DNA of 64,000 bases from Peteryoungia desertarenae. GTDB taxonomy: Bacteria > Pseudomonadota > Alphaproteobacteria > Rhizobiales > Rhizobiaceae. The first letter of the stretch is position 1. Every line of letters starts with the position of its first letter. A model generated the notes under the pieces. That model saw only the letters and a program-made list of their open reading frames with translations. It had not been told where the DNA came from and did not search any database. The stretch spans positions 1 through 64,000 of the forward strand of contig NZ_CP058351.1 in the NCBI RefSeq assembly GCF_005860795.2, written 5' to 3'. Below are positions 36,437 to 45,213 of the stretch, one piece after another. Made by a program: the position numbers and the translations under genes.

Positions 36437-37386
36437 TCGGCGATCCCCAGTTCCTTCAGGACTTCAGTCGTGTTTGCGATCTGCTGGTCGAGATAGGCAG
36501 CAAATTCATCGCCGGCGAGGAAGGTGTTGACCCAGCCCTTGGTTTCGAGAGCCTGGTTCCAGGCGGACGAGGTCGCCATCTTCTCGATGACGCCGAGAAG
36601 CTCGGCACGCTGCTCATCGGTGATCCCCGGCGCTGCTGCGATCATGCGCCAGTTCTGGACATCGACATTGAAGCCCTGTTCGACAAAGGTCGGGGCATCA
36701 AGATAGGCCTGACGCTCGGGTGCGGTGATGCCGATCACCTTCAGGGCACCGGCTTCAATCTGGCTGGAGAATTCGCTATAGCCGGATACGCCGACGCTGA
36801 CCTGGCCGCCGAGAATGGCAGCAAGCGCTTCACCACCACCGGAGTAAGGAATGTAGTTGATCTGCTCGGGCTGAACGCCGGCTTCACGCGCAAAGATACC
36901 GGCTGCAATATGATCGACGCCACCGGCAGAACCACCCGCCCAGGTCACTGCACCCACGTCTTCCCGAAGGGCTTTTGCCAGATCCTCGGCCGAGTTGATG
37001 GGGCTGTCAGCACCGGCAACGACCACGACATATTCGCCTGTCAGGCGGGCAAGCGGCGTGATGTCCTTGAGAGACACTGGCGAGTTGTTGGCGATGATGG
37101 CGCCAACCATGACATAGCCGCCGACGATCGTTGCGGCAGGATCGCCCGACGAACGGTTGACGAATTGCTGCAGGCCAATGGTGCCACCCGCGCCGGCCAC
37201 ATTTTCAACCTGGATGTTGGAGACAAGTCCCTCAGACTGCAGGGTTGCCTGGATGGTACGTGCTGTCTGGTCCCAGCCACCGCCCGGCCCAGCCGGTGCC
37301 ATGATGCGCAGCTCGTTGACCTGTGCAAACGCGCTCGGCGCAACAAGCGACGCAGCAAAAGCGGCAGCAATAGCGAATTTCTTCAT
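36433..37386 (-). CDS. tctC: Tripartite tricarboxylate transporter binding protein (TctC)
   Basis: This 317-residue exported receptor has a signal peptide (MKKFAIAAAFAASLVAPSAFAQ), then the Bug/TctC-type start LRIMAPAGPGGGWDQTAR that shapes the carboxylate pocket, and conserved INYIPYSGGGEALAAILGGQV in the second half. The ATG at 37386 has GGGAGG upstream. Of the stand-alone binding-protein genes in this window it is the only one with no hairpin before the next gene, which it overlaps. Confidence 0.92.
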   Translation of the reverse strand: MKKFAIAAAFAASLVAPSAFAQVNELRIMAPAGPGGGWDQTARTIQATLQSEGLVSNIQVENVAGAGGTIGLQQFVNRSSGDPAATIVGGYVMVGAIIANNSPVSLKDITPLARLTGEYVVVVAGADSPINSAEDLAKALREDVGAVTWAGGSAGGVDHIAAGIFAREAGVQPEQINYIPYSGGGEALAAILGGQVSVGVSGYSEFSSQIEAGALKVIGITAPERQAYLDAPTFVEQGFNVDVQNWRMIAAAPGITDEQRAELLGVIEKMATSSAWNQALETKGWVNTFLAGDEFAAYLDQQIANTTEVLKELGIAE

Positions 37387-37552
37387 GAAGTCCTCCCATG
37401 GACGGATCGTTGTTGGCACGGGCCATATTGGGAGAACTGCTGGCGGCAACGGCTGTGCACGCGCGGTGACACGCAGTCGCCGGGCATAACGATCAACCGA
37501 TGAAACCTCCCCAGGCACCTCCCATGCCCGATGGGTCAACTGTAGCGCCTCT

Positions 37553-37574
37553 TCCTGTCATCGTCCTGTCATCG
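37553..37574. repeat. Perfect 11-base tandem repeat upstream of tctC (Pho-box-like)
   Basis: TCCTGTCATCG occurs twice in tandem (37553-37563, 37564-37574). The core is CTGTCAT-N4-CTGTCAT at 37555-37572, the form of a PhoB box and, more generally, of OmpR-family response-regulator sites, which bind direct repeats of 11-base period. It lies 167 bases before the tctC start and overlaps the kinase stop codon. The nearby TctD-like regulator or PhoB could bind it. Confidence 0.5.
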
Positions 37575-40067
37575 CCCCGAGATCGCCGATCGGGGAACAC
37601 GCGGAGAAACGATTTCCTGCCAGCTGGCCAGGAAGCGGCTCCGCCTTTGAGGATCGAGTGCCACCATCAGGACCGGAGCAAGGGCAATGGGCTGCAGCGC
37701 ACCCTGTCCCATCGCGGAGATGCGTTCCTGGGTCCAGCTGCCTTGAGATTGCGGCATGACGGATCCGAGGGCAGAAGGTCCTGCCGCCACGCTTTGGCCA
37801 GAGGGTGACAGGGCAAAGTCCACAAAGGCCCTGGCCAGATCAGGGTTTGGTGCCTTGCGCGGGATCAGCATGCTGCGGGTGAGCACGAGCACATAATCAT
37901 CTGGAACGACGATGCCGATCTGAGCACCCGCTGCCTGCTGGGCAAAGGCATAGGAGCCCAAGACATTGTATCCGATCGCAAGCTGCCCGGCTGCAACACC
38001 GGCCAGGATCTCCGGACTCGAATCACTCAAGAGGGCCTCCACTCGGCCAAATGCCGCGGCCAGTCGCCAGAACTGGGAGGAGATCTGCTGGTCCTGGGAG
38101 GCAAGGAGATAGCCGACCCCGCTTCGAGCAATGTCATAAGTGGCAACCTTGCGCATGAAGCGCTGCGGTTCGGTTTCGAGGAGTTCGGCCAGTTCCCTGT
38201 GACTGCGGGGCTGCGATCCGGGCGGAATCAAGGCCGGATTGTAGATGATCACCGCTGGTTCATAGGTAAAGCCGATGACCTCGGCGCGCCATTGGGCCCA
38301 GCCGGGCAGCCTGTCCAGCCAGGGTGACGGATGGCGAAGCGCATGACCGTCATTGGCCAGCTTCAGTTGAAGGTCGGCAGCAGAGCTGATCAGAAGGTCG
38401 GGTGCCGGCTCAAGCGTATCGGCAAGGTAGCCATTATAGAGCGAGAGACTGTCTATCTCGCTGTAGTGGACGGCAATACCGGGATTCTGGGTCTGGAAAG
38501 CATCAATGAAATTGGCAAAAAGCGCCGTGTCTGTGGTTCCGGCAATAACGAGTTGCCCGGTCTGCTGCGACCTGGAAGGATAGAGCTGGGCTTCGGTTTC
38601 CATGGGGTTTGCAAAGGCGAGGACCGCAAGCACTGCCATGCTGATCAGCGCACGGGCCACCTTCTGTTTCTGGTCGATGTCCCGCTCCAGGGGCAGTTCC
38701 ACCATGACTTCCAGCCCGCCCCCTGCCCTGTCAAGCAATTGCAACCTGCCGCCATGACCCTCGATGACGCGACAGGCCATGGCAAGACCCAGTCCTGATC
38801 CGATCTTGCCGTCGACACCAGTGCCACGAACAAAACGCTTGAGCAGCTCGTCCTTTTCGCTGTCTGCGATACCGGGGCCGCGGTCGCTGACCGAAAGACC
38901 GATATGCTGCAGGCCGGCTTTGCGACCCCTTGACGATACCGCAATCTCCACCTGGCCATCACTGTAAGCCAGGGCATTGCTCAGCAGATTGCGGAGCATT
39001 TCGCGAAGACAGACGCGGTCACCCTGCAAGACGGCTGCATCCGTATCCCGTTCCCGCTTGACGGCAACACGGGGACGCAGGTCCGGATCCAGGCGATCCA
39101 CGACCTCATCCACCAGAGCGGCCACAGAAACCGGCTGCAGGCTGATGGCATCCATGCGATGGGAAATGGTCGCGTCCATCAGCAATTGCGAGACGAGGTG
39201 GCTTGCTTCCACCGCACCGTCATGAATGCGCGCCACTCTTTCTCGAAGCGTGTCTTCGCTTGTTTCAGTCAGCGCCAATTCGGATTGCGCGCGCAAGGAA
39301 GCCAGCGGATTTCTCACCTGATGCGCCGCTTCCGCAACCAGGCCCGCCATGCGTTCGGTCGACACACCCAGCCGCTCCATGAACCCGTTCAGGCCGCCAA
39401 CCAGTCGCTGGACCTCCGTTGGAACCGGCACTTCAATCGGAGAGAGATCATCTGGCCGGCGTTGACGTAACACGCGATCAATGACGGCAAGAGGCGCAAG
39501 AGCACGACCAACAACGACCCAGACGAGGCCGAGCGCCAAAAGGGTCAGGACGGCAACTGGAACAATCGCGTTCTTGAGGATTTCGTTGGCAAGCGCTTCC
39601 CGCGCTCCAAGTGTCTCGGCCACCCGGATGGTGACCCAACCTGTTCCCTGATCCGTCGACACCAGACGACCAACGCTGACGAGGCGCACCGGTTCGCCGT
39701 TATGAACGGTATCGGCAAACACCGCGACGTCGGAAACGGCCAGAGGTTGCTCTGTGGCAAGATCCGGGTAGCCTGTCACGTGACTGCCACGCGGACCCAG
39801 AACGCTGTAGAAGACCCGTTCCTGACCCGAAACCATGCTGAAGGCAGCCGCCGGCAGCTCGAGAACGACCGCCCCTTCCTCAATCTGGACGGCTCCGGAG
39901 ATCGACAGGGCCGAGGCCGAGAGCAGCCGATCGAAAGCCCGGTCGGAGGCCCGGTTGGCGTAGTCGTTGATAAAGACAATCAAAAGCGTTGCAGAGCCCA
40001 GAAGCAAGACAGCCGCGAGACGAAAGACACGCCATCTGAGCGAGGTCGGCTTAGGCTGCGCCATCAT
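37569..40067 (-). CDS. TctE-like sensor histidine kinase fused to a periplasmic binding-protein domain
   Basis: At 832 residues this protein is nearly twice the usual kinase length. Residues 1-460 form a TctE-type kinase: membrane segments at about 16-34 and 168-186 around a periplasmic domain, H-box with phospho-accepting His249 (AAHQVRNPLASL), N-box near 360-364, and G-boxes DRGPGI (395-400) and GSGLGLAM (423-430). Residues about 471-490 are hydrophobic after a KQK-AR stretch, like a signal peptide or third membrane span. Residues 505-832 resemble type-1 (AfuA/FbpA-like) binding proteins. The frame is continuous. The kinase start overlaps the regulator gene by 17 bases. The fused domain should face the periplasm and may act as ligand sensor. 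Confidence 0.88.
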   Translation of the reverse strand: MMAQPKPTSLRWRVFRLAAVLLLGSATLLIVFINDYANRASDRAFDRLLSASALSISGAVQIEEGAVVLELPAAAFSMVSGQERVFYSVLGPRGSHVTGYPDLATEQPLAVSDVAVFADTVHNGEPVRLVSVGRLVSTDQGTGWVTIRVAETLGAREALANEILKNAIVPVAVLTLLALGLVWVVVGRALAPLAVIDRVLRQRRPDDLSPIEVPVPTEVQRLVGGLNGFMERLGVSTERMAGLVAEAAHQVRNPLASLRAQSELALTETSEDTLRERVARIHDGAVEASHLVSQLLMDATISHRMDAISLQPVSVAALVDEVVDRLDPDLRPRVAVKRERDTDAAVLQGDRVCLREMLRNLLSNALAYSDGQVEIAVSSRGRKAGLQHIGLSVSDRGPGIADSEKDELLKRFVRGTGVDGKIGSGLGLAMACRVIEGHGGRLQLLDRAGGGLEVMVELPLERDIDQKQKVARALISMAVLAVLAFANPMETEAQLYPSRSQQTGQLVIAGTTDTALFANFIDAFQTQNPGIAVHYSEIDSLSLYNGYLADTLEPAPDLLISSAADLQLKLANDGHALRHPSPWLDRLPGWAQWRAEVIGFTYEPAVIIYNPALIPPGSQPRSHRELAELLETEPQRFMRKVATYDIARSGVGYLLASQDQQISSQFWRLAAAFGRVEALLSDSSPEILAGVAAGQLAIGYNVLGSYAFAQQAAGAQIGIVVPDDYVLVLTRSMLIPRKAPNPDLARAFVDFALSPSGQSVAAGPSALGSVMPQSQGSWTQERISAMGQGALQPIALAPVLMVALDPQRRSRFLASWQEIVSPRVPRSAISGR

Positions 40068-40731
40068 CCACGACCCTCAGCATATAGCCGACACCGCGCA
40101 CGGTCACCACTTCCACGCCTTCCTTGCCGATCTTGCGTCTCAGTCGTGAGACAAGCAGTTCCAGGGCGTTTTCCGAGCCACCATCGCCGAGATCGAAGAG
40201 ACGCGCCATCAGTCGTTCGCGCTGAACGACGCGTCCGAGATGTCCGGCGAGGATCTCCAGCAGGCGAAATTCGCGCAGACCGAGTTCAAGTGGCCTGCCG
40301 TCAATCGAAACGAGATGGCCTTCGGGATCGATCGACATCCGCCCGACCTGGAGATCGGATACGGCATTGCCGGCGGGGCGGCGAACAATGGCACGAAGAC
40401 GCGCTTCAAGCTCGCGCAGGTCGAAGGGCTTCACGAGATAATCATCGGCCCCGAGATCAAGAAGATCGACCTTCTTGTCCACTTCCGCCTGCGCCGTCGT
40501 GATGAGCACGGGCACCTCGCAGCGCTTGCGCCGCAATCGCTTGACGATTGCCATGCCGTCTCCGCCGGGCAGCGTCAGATCGAGAATGAGGGCATCAAAC
40601 TCCTCGTCCTCAAGCATGTCTTCGACACCTGCTCCATCGGTGTTCCAGACAATGATGTGCCCGCTCGAGCGCAAGCGCCGCTCGATCGCCTCGCCGAGAT
40701 CCTTGTTGTCTTCCACCAGCAGGATTTTCAT
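40051..40731 (-). CDS. tctD: OmpR-family response regulator (TctD-like)
   Basis: In this 226-residue DNA-binding regulator, the receiver domain (1-120) has the acidic pocket LLVEDNKDL, the phospho-acceptor Asp51 in ALILDLTLPGGDG and the conserved Lys in YLVKPFD near 101. The C-terminal winged helix (about 130-222) is OmpR-type (LVSRLRRKIG and VRGVGYML). Co-transcribed with the fused kinase and just upstream of tctCBA, it should activate that transporter when the kinase senses substrate. Confidence 0.9.
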   Translation of the reverse strand: MKILLVEDNKDLGEAIERRLRSSGHIIVWNTDGAGVEDMLEDEEFDALILDLTLPGGDGMAIVKRLRRKRCEVPVLITTAQAEVDKKVDLLDLGADDYLVKPFDLRELEARLRAIVRRPAGNAVSDLQVGRMSIDPEGHLVSIDGRPLELGLREFRLLEILAGHLGRVVQRERLMARLFDLGDGGSENALELLVSRLRRKIGKEGVEVVTVRGVGYMLRVVDDGAA

Positions 40732-40749
40732 GAGGCTAAATAAGCATAG

Positions 40750-40769
40750 CCATTCCTCAAAAGGAATGG
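40750..40769. other. Hairpin between GntR and tctD genes
   Basis: A perfect 8-base stem, CCATTCCT (40750-40757) and AGGAATGG (40762-40769), has loop CAAA. It lies after the GntR stop and before the tctD start on the minus strand. A weak T-rich stretch follows on the minus strand, so it may separate the peptide-transporter operon from the tctD operon. Confidence 0.45.
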
Positions 40770-40808
40770 GATGAGGAGAGCCTGGCGTGCTTGCTGCAGT
40801 GGAGATCG

Positions 40809-41609
40809 TCAGCCATGATCGCTTGCGTCCAGTTTTTCGGCCCTCGAAAGCATGTAGCGCTCGGCGGCAATCATATGCTGGCGCGACACGTCATAGGCCT
40901 CTTCGGCTCTGCCATCTTTCAAGGCGGCCAAAAGCCGATACTGAAACAGCAGACCCTCTTCGCGAGAGGCTGGCTCCGGATCGGCATAGATCCGCCGCGC
41001 CAGCGGAAGATTGCGCAACATGTTCTGCGCAAAGACGCAAGCGAACCCCAGCACGGGGTTGGGACAGAGTTGCGCCAGCAGGGAGTGGAAGTCGAGTTCG
41101 GCCATCCGCTGCTGATACTGTTCGGACAGATCGACCGGTGAATGATCATAGATGCGGATCGTGTCTTCCAGGCGTGCCAGATCTGACGCCGAGACCTTTC
41201 CCGCCAGGAGGGCCGCGACTTCAGGCTCGAGCGCTTTCCTGACGGCATAAATGTCAGTCAGGGAAGGCCTTTCGAAAAAGAAGACATTGTCCAGAAGTTC
41301 CAGCGCGTGGGAGCCAGACAGGCGCGAGACGAAGGCGCCCCCACCCGGACCACTGCGCGTCTTGATCAGGCCCTGGGTCTCAAGCGCTTTCATCGCTTCA
41401 CGGACTGTCCCCTTGGCCGCTGAGAAAAGCTGGATCAGGTCCTTTTCCTGAGGCAGCCGGTCGCCTGGCTGCAGACGCTGGTCTCGGATCAGGTCCTTGA
41501 TCCGATCGGCAATCAGCTCAGGACGCCGTCTGCTTCTCTTGGCCGGGGTGAAGAGCCTGAGCGTTGCGCCATCAGTCTGCCCCCTCTCGCTTTCATTGCC
41601 GTCTGTCAT
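40809..41609 (-). CDS. GntR-family regulator with FCD ligand domain
   Basis: In this 266-residue regulator, the winged helix (about residues 30-100) contains LPQEKDLIQLFSAAKGTVREAMKAL, given here in parts, and the rest is an all-helical FadR-C (FCD) domain that binds small acids or similar ligands. The start overlaps the ATPase stop by four bases, so the gene is the last of the peptide-type ABC operon and probably regulates that operon. The AT-rich palindrome before the first gene (46840-46855) is a candidate site. Confidence 0.86.
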   Translation of the reverse strand: MTDGNESERGQTDGATLRLFTPAKRSRRRPELIADRIKDLIRDQRLQPGDRLPQEKDLIQLFSAAKGTVREAMKALETQGLIKTRSGPGGGAFVSRLSGSHALELLDNVFFFERPSLTDIYAVRKALEPEVAALLAGKVSASDLARLEDTIRIYDHSPVDLSEQYQQRMAELDFHSLLAQLCPNPVLGFACVFAQNMLRNLPLARRIYADPEPASREEGLLFQYRLLAALKDGRAEEAYDVSRQHMIAAERYMLSRAEKLDASDHG

Positions 41610-42415
41610 GACCTGTCTTTTGTCCGGATACGCGGTGCGCTCGCAAGCAGACGTTTGGTATAGTCATGTTCGGGCTGAGAAAACAGCCGTTCGGCGGAGG
41701 CTTCCTCCACCACCTTGCCGAAATGCATCACGGCCACGCGGTCGGCAATGGCTTCCACTACCGCAAGGTCATGGCTGATGAAGAGATAGGAAAGATCGAA
41801 CTCGGCCTTCAACCGGCTGAGGAGCAATAGGACCTGCGCCTGTACCGACACGTCAAGCGCGCTGACAGGCTCGTCCAGGATCAGGATTTCAGCTTCTGCC
41901 GCAAGGGCACGCGCGATGGCAATCCGCTGGGCCTGGCCACCGGAAAACTCGTGCGGATAGCGTTCAAGCGTGTCCTTGGGCATCTGCACTGCATCCAGCA
42001 GATCCTGCATGCGGTCCCGGCGTTTCGCCGCATCATAGCCGCAGAGAACGCGAAGCGGCGTCTCGAGCGTTTCCCGGATCGTCTTTCGGGGATTGAGCGA
42101 CGCAACAGGATCCTGGAAGACATACTGGATCACTCGCCCGAAAGCGCGCGCACCTTCTCTGGCAAGGGCGCCCGCGTCCTTGCCACCAATCCGCATCTGG
42201 CCGGACGTCGGTTTTTCAAGGCCGACCAGCATGCGTGCGAGCGTGCTCTTTCCCGAACCGCTTTCGCCGACAACAGCCAGGGTTTCGCCCCGGACCAGTT
42301 TCAAACTGACCTGGTCGACCGCCTTGACGACATGGTTTCTGCCACCCGGAAACCGCCGCCCTCCTCCGAACTGCTTTGTCAGATCGGTGACCTCCAGGGC
42401 AAAGTGACCGCTCAT
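41606..42415 (-). CDS. Peptide-type ABC importer ATPase (DppF type)
   Basis: This 269-residue ATPase has Walker [10 protein letters not shown] near 49, signature FSGGQAQR near 155, Walker [12 protein letters not shown] near 175 and the switch His in FISHDLAVV. The signature has A in place of the usual R (SGGQAQR), a common variation. It is the second nucleotide-binding subunit; the first is fused to a permease in the next gene upstream, which it overlaps by four bases. Confidence 0.92.
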   Translation of the reverse strand: MSGHFALEVTDLTKQFGGGRRFPGGRNHVVKAVDQVSLKLVRGETLAVVGESGSGKSTLARMLVGLEKPTSGQMRIGGKDAGALAREGARAFGRVIQYVFQDPVASLNPRKTIRETLETPLRVLCGYDAAKRRDRMQDLLDAVQMPKDTLERYPHEFSGGQAQRIAIARALAAEAEILILDEPVSALDVSVQAQVLLLLSRLKAEFDLSYLFISHDLAVVEAIADRVAVMHFGKVVEEASAERLFSQPEHDYTKRLLASAPRIRTKDRS

Positions 42416-44208
42416 GAAAGCGCTCCTTTTGCCCCTGCGTCAAAGAGCCGGGCAATGCGCGGCAGGAAGGCTGGTCCGTCGCCGATCTCCGGCACGCAGG
42501 CAATCAGCCGCCTTGTATATTCGTGTTGTGGATCAGACAGGATCCTGGCTGTCGGACCAGTCTCGACGATCTCGCCATCCTTCATGACGGCAACCCGGTC
42601 GCATATCTGCGACACGACGGCGAAGTCATGGGTGATGAACAGCAAAGCCATGCCCCGCTCCTTCTGCAGCGCGGCAAGAAGGTCAAGCACCTGAGCCTGA
42701 ACCGTGACATCCAGCGCTGTGGTTGGTTCATCGGAAATGATCACATCGGGATCATTGGCAAGGGCCATGGCAATGCCGACGCGCTGTCGCTGGCCGCCGG
42801 AAAGCTGATGGGGATAATGCCCTGCCCTTTCCCGTGCCTCCGGTATCTGCACTTTATCAAGGAGAGCTATCGCCTTCTCGGCAAGGTCCTTGCCGGAAAG
42901 CGGCTGATGGGCGGCAAGGGCCTCTTCCACCTGTTTTCCGATCGGATACATCGGGTGAAGCGTGGTCAGCGGATCCTGAAAGATATAGGCAACCCTCTTG
43001 CCGCGGCAGGCAATCAGCCTGGCTTCGGACATGGACAAGACATCTTCATTATCAAGATAAATGGCCCCATCACCAATGATACCGGGCGGAGAGCCAACCA
43101 GACCCATGACGGAGAGTGCCGTCACGCTCTTGCCCGACCCGCTTTCACCAATCAGGCCGAGGCACTCACCCCGTCTGACGTAAAGCGACACGCCTTTGAC
43201 GGCGGATGCGATCCTCTTGCGCTGCTCGAAGCCTGTCTGAAGTCCCACAATCGACAGGGAAGCGTCGGGATGCGGATTGGCTGGTGCATGACGGTCCCGC
43301 CGCAAGGCCGTAACCGGCCCGGGCCGTGCCAGTGCGCCGGATTTCAGGCGAGGATCCAGCACATCCCGGATGCCATCCCCCAGAAGATTAAGGCAGATGA
43401 CGATTAGAAAGATCATCACACCGGGAACGATTGAAACATGGGGTGCCGTGAAAAGTTGTGCCCGTCCTTCGCCGAGCATCGAACCGAGATCGGCCTGAGG
43501 CGGCTGGGCGCCGAGACCCAGGAAGCTGAGGCCTGCCGTCTCAAGGATCATCCAACCGGCAGTCGTCGACATGGTGATGACGATAACGGGCAGCACATTG
43601 GGCAGGATTTCGCTCAGGATGATCGCCAAGGGCCCCTTGCCGGACAGTCTTGCAGCATCAACGAATTCGCGGTGCGACAGACCAATGGTAATGCCCCGGA
43701 CGTTTCGGGCGAAAAACGGGATGTTGACGATGGCAATGGCATAGAGCGCATTCATCAGGCCAGGCCCGAGAGCTGCAACAATCGCGAGGGCCAGAAGAAT
43801 GTACGGAAAGGCCATCAGCATATCGATCCCGCGCATCAGGAGATTGTCCGTGCGCCCACCGGCATAGCCGGACATGATGCCGATCGCCGAACCGAGGATG
43901 GCGGCCACAAGAGTTGCAGCAAAGCCGACCGCAATCGACACCCGGGTTCCCCAGATCAACCGGCTGAGGATATCGCGACCCAGCTGGTCAGTTCCAAGCA
44001 AATGCCCTTCGCTGAGAGGCGGAAGCAACCTGTTGACTGGTGCTGTCGCATCAGGATCAGACAGCGGAAGCCAGGGGGTTGAAAGGATTGCAATCAGAAG
44101 AATAGAAAGCAGGACAAAGCCAGCCGCTGCCAACCGATTGTTGAAAAGCAGACCCCATGCAGATATCCGACCGGAAGTCCGCCTGGCTTGAATGGATGTG
44201 TCGCTCAT
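42412..44208 (-). CDS. Fused peptide-type ABC permease and ATPase (DppC-DppD)
   Basis: In this 598-residue chain, residues 1-290 are a DppC-type permease (LLGTDQLGRDILSRLIWGTR near 70, loop HREFVDAARLSGKG near 177, six hydrophobic spans). After a linker rich in Pro, Arg and His (about 290-315), residues 316-598 are a complete DppD-type ATPase with [16 protein letters not shown] and [11 protein letters not shown]. Both active modules are intact, so one chain supplies half the membrane channel and one ATPase. Such permease-ATPase fusions are known in this family. It overlaps both neighbours by four bases. Confidence 0.92.
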   Translation of the reverse strand: MSDTSIQARRTSGRISAWGLLFNNRLAAAGFVLLSILLIAILSTPWLPLSDPDATAPVNRLLPPLSEGHLLGTDQLGRDILSRLIWGTRVSIAVGFAATLVAAILGSAIGIMSGYAGGRTDNLLMRGIDMLMAFPYILLALAIVAALGPGLMNALYAIAIVNIPFFARNVRGITIGLSHREFVDAARLSGKGPLAIILSEILPNVLPVIVITMSTTAGWMILETAGLSFLGLGAQPPQADLGSMLGEGRAQLFTAPHVSIVPGVMIFLIVICLNLLGDGIRDVLDPRLKSGALARPGPVTALRRDRHAPANPHPDASLSIVGLQTGFEQRKRIASAVKGVSLYVRRGECLGLIGESGSGKSVTALSVMGLVGSPPGIIGDGAIYLDNEDVLSMSEARLIACRGKRVAYIFQDPLTTLHPMYPIGKQVEEALAAHQPLSGKDLAEKAIALLDKVQIPEARERAGHYPHQLSGGQRQRVGIAMALANDPDVIISDEPTTALDVTVQAQVLDLLAALQKERGMALLFITHDFAVVSQICDRVAVMKDGEIVETGPTARILSDPQHEYTRRLIACVPEIGDGPAFLPRIARLFDAGAKGALS

Positions 44209-45152
44209 GTGCGGATCCTCGGATCAAGCATCGACTGAAGGAGATCGGCGAGCAGATTGAACAGAACATAGCTTGAAGCCACCACCAGCACGCCACCTTG
44301 CACCAGGAGGATATCCCGCGTGGAAATGGCCTTGACCAGCATGGCGCCAATCCCCGGCCACTGAAAAACCGTCTCGATATAGACCGCGCCGCCAAGAACA
44401 AAGCCGGCCTGGATGCCGATCACGGGAATGACGCCGACAAGGGCAGCTCGGAAGGCATGGCGATAGATGACCTGCCGCTCGTTCACACCCTTTGCCCTCG
44501 CAGTGCGAATATAGTCCTGACGCAGGACTTCAAGCATGGCACCACGTGTCAGTCGGGCAATGACGCCTGCTGCAACGACAGAAAGCGTCGTGGCCGGCAG
44601 GATGAGATGCCATAACAAGTCCTTCAGATCGCCACCGCCATAGACCGCATACATGCCCGAGACCGGCAGCACGCGCCATTCAACGGCAAAGAGCAGGATC
44701 AGCAAGAGCCCGAGCCAGAAGGACGGCATCGAGATGCCGGCCAGAACAACGAAAGTGATGATCCGGTCAGCCCAGCCAAACTGGCCTACGGCTGAGACCA
44801 CTCCGGCCAGAAGGCCGATGATGGAGCAGAGAACGAGCGAGACACCGGCAAGGATCAAAGTGGCCTGAAAGCGCTCCAGCACCTCGTCCAGGACGGGGCG
44901 GTTGAGCGCGAAGGAGCGACCGAAATCCCCCTGCAGCACATTGCCGATCCAGATCAGATATTGCTGTGGCAGAGGCTTGTCGAGGCCCAGATCCCGGTTG
45001 ATCCGCGCGACATTCTCGGGCGTTGCATAGGAGCCGAGGATCGCAGTGGCCGGATCACCGGGAATGAGAGCCATCACCAGGAAGACGATGATCGACAATC
45101 CGAACATGACCGGAATGATCGCGAGCAGGCGCTTGACAATATAGGTGAGCAT
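44205..45152 (-). CDS. Peptide-type ABC transporter permease (DppB type)
   Basis: This 315-residue permease opens with the DppB hallmark YIVKRLLAIIPVMFGLSIIVF and has six hydrophobic spans. The cytoplasmic loop YIRTARAKGVNERQVIYRH contacts an ATPase. It pairs with the permease half of the fused protein, whose gene overlaps by four bases. The ATG at 45152 is preceded by GGGAGCGAGG. Confidence 0.92.
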   Translation of the reverse strand: MLTYIVKRLLAIIPVMFGLSIIVFLVMALIPGDPATAILGSYATPENVARINRDLGLDKPLPQQYLIWIGNVLQGDFGRSFALNRPVLDEVLERFQATLILAGVSLVLCSIIGLLAGVVSAVGQFGWADRIITFVVLAGISMPSFWLGLLLILLFAVEWRVLPVSGMYAVYGGGDLKDLLWHLILPATTLSVVAAGVIARLTRGAMLEVLRQDYIRTARAKGVNERQVIYRHAFRAALVGVIPVIGIQAGFVLGGAVYIETVFQWPGIGAMLVKAISTRDILLVQGGVLVVASSYVLFNLLADLLQSMLDPRIRT

Positions 45153-45174
45153 CCTCGCTCCCTTCTGGCCTTGC

Positions 45175-45201
45175 GGTCCCGCACGACAAGCGCGCGGGAC
45201 C
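45175..45201 (-). other. Intercistronic hairpin after the second peptide-binding-protein gene
   Basis: A perfect 8-base stem (GGTCCCGC at 45175-45182, GCGGGACC at 45194-45201) with an 11-base loop lies 12 bases past the binding-protein stop and 22 bases before the permease start. There is no T-tract, which favours mRNA 3'-end protection of the binding-protein message. Confidence 0.65.
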
Positions 45202-45213
45202 GGGAGCTAAAGC

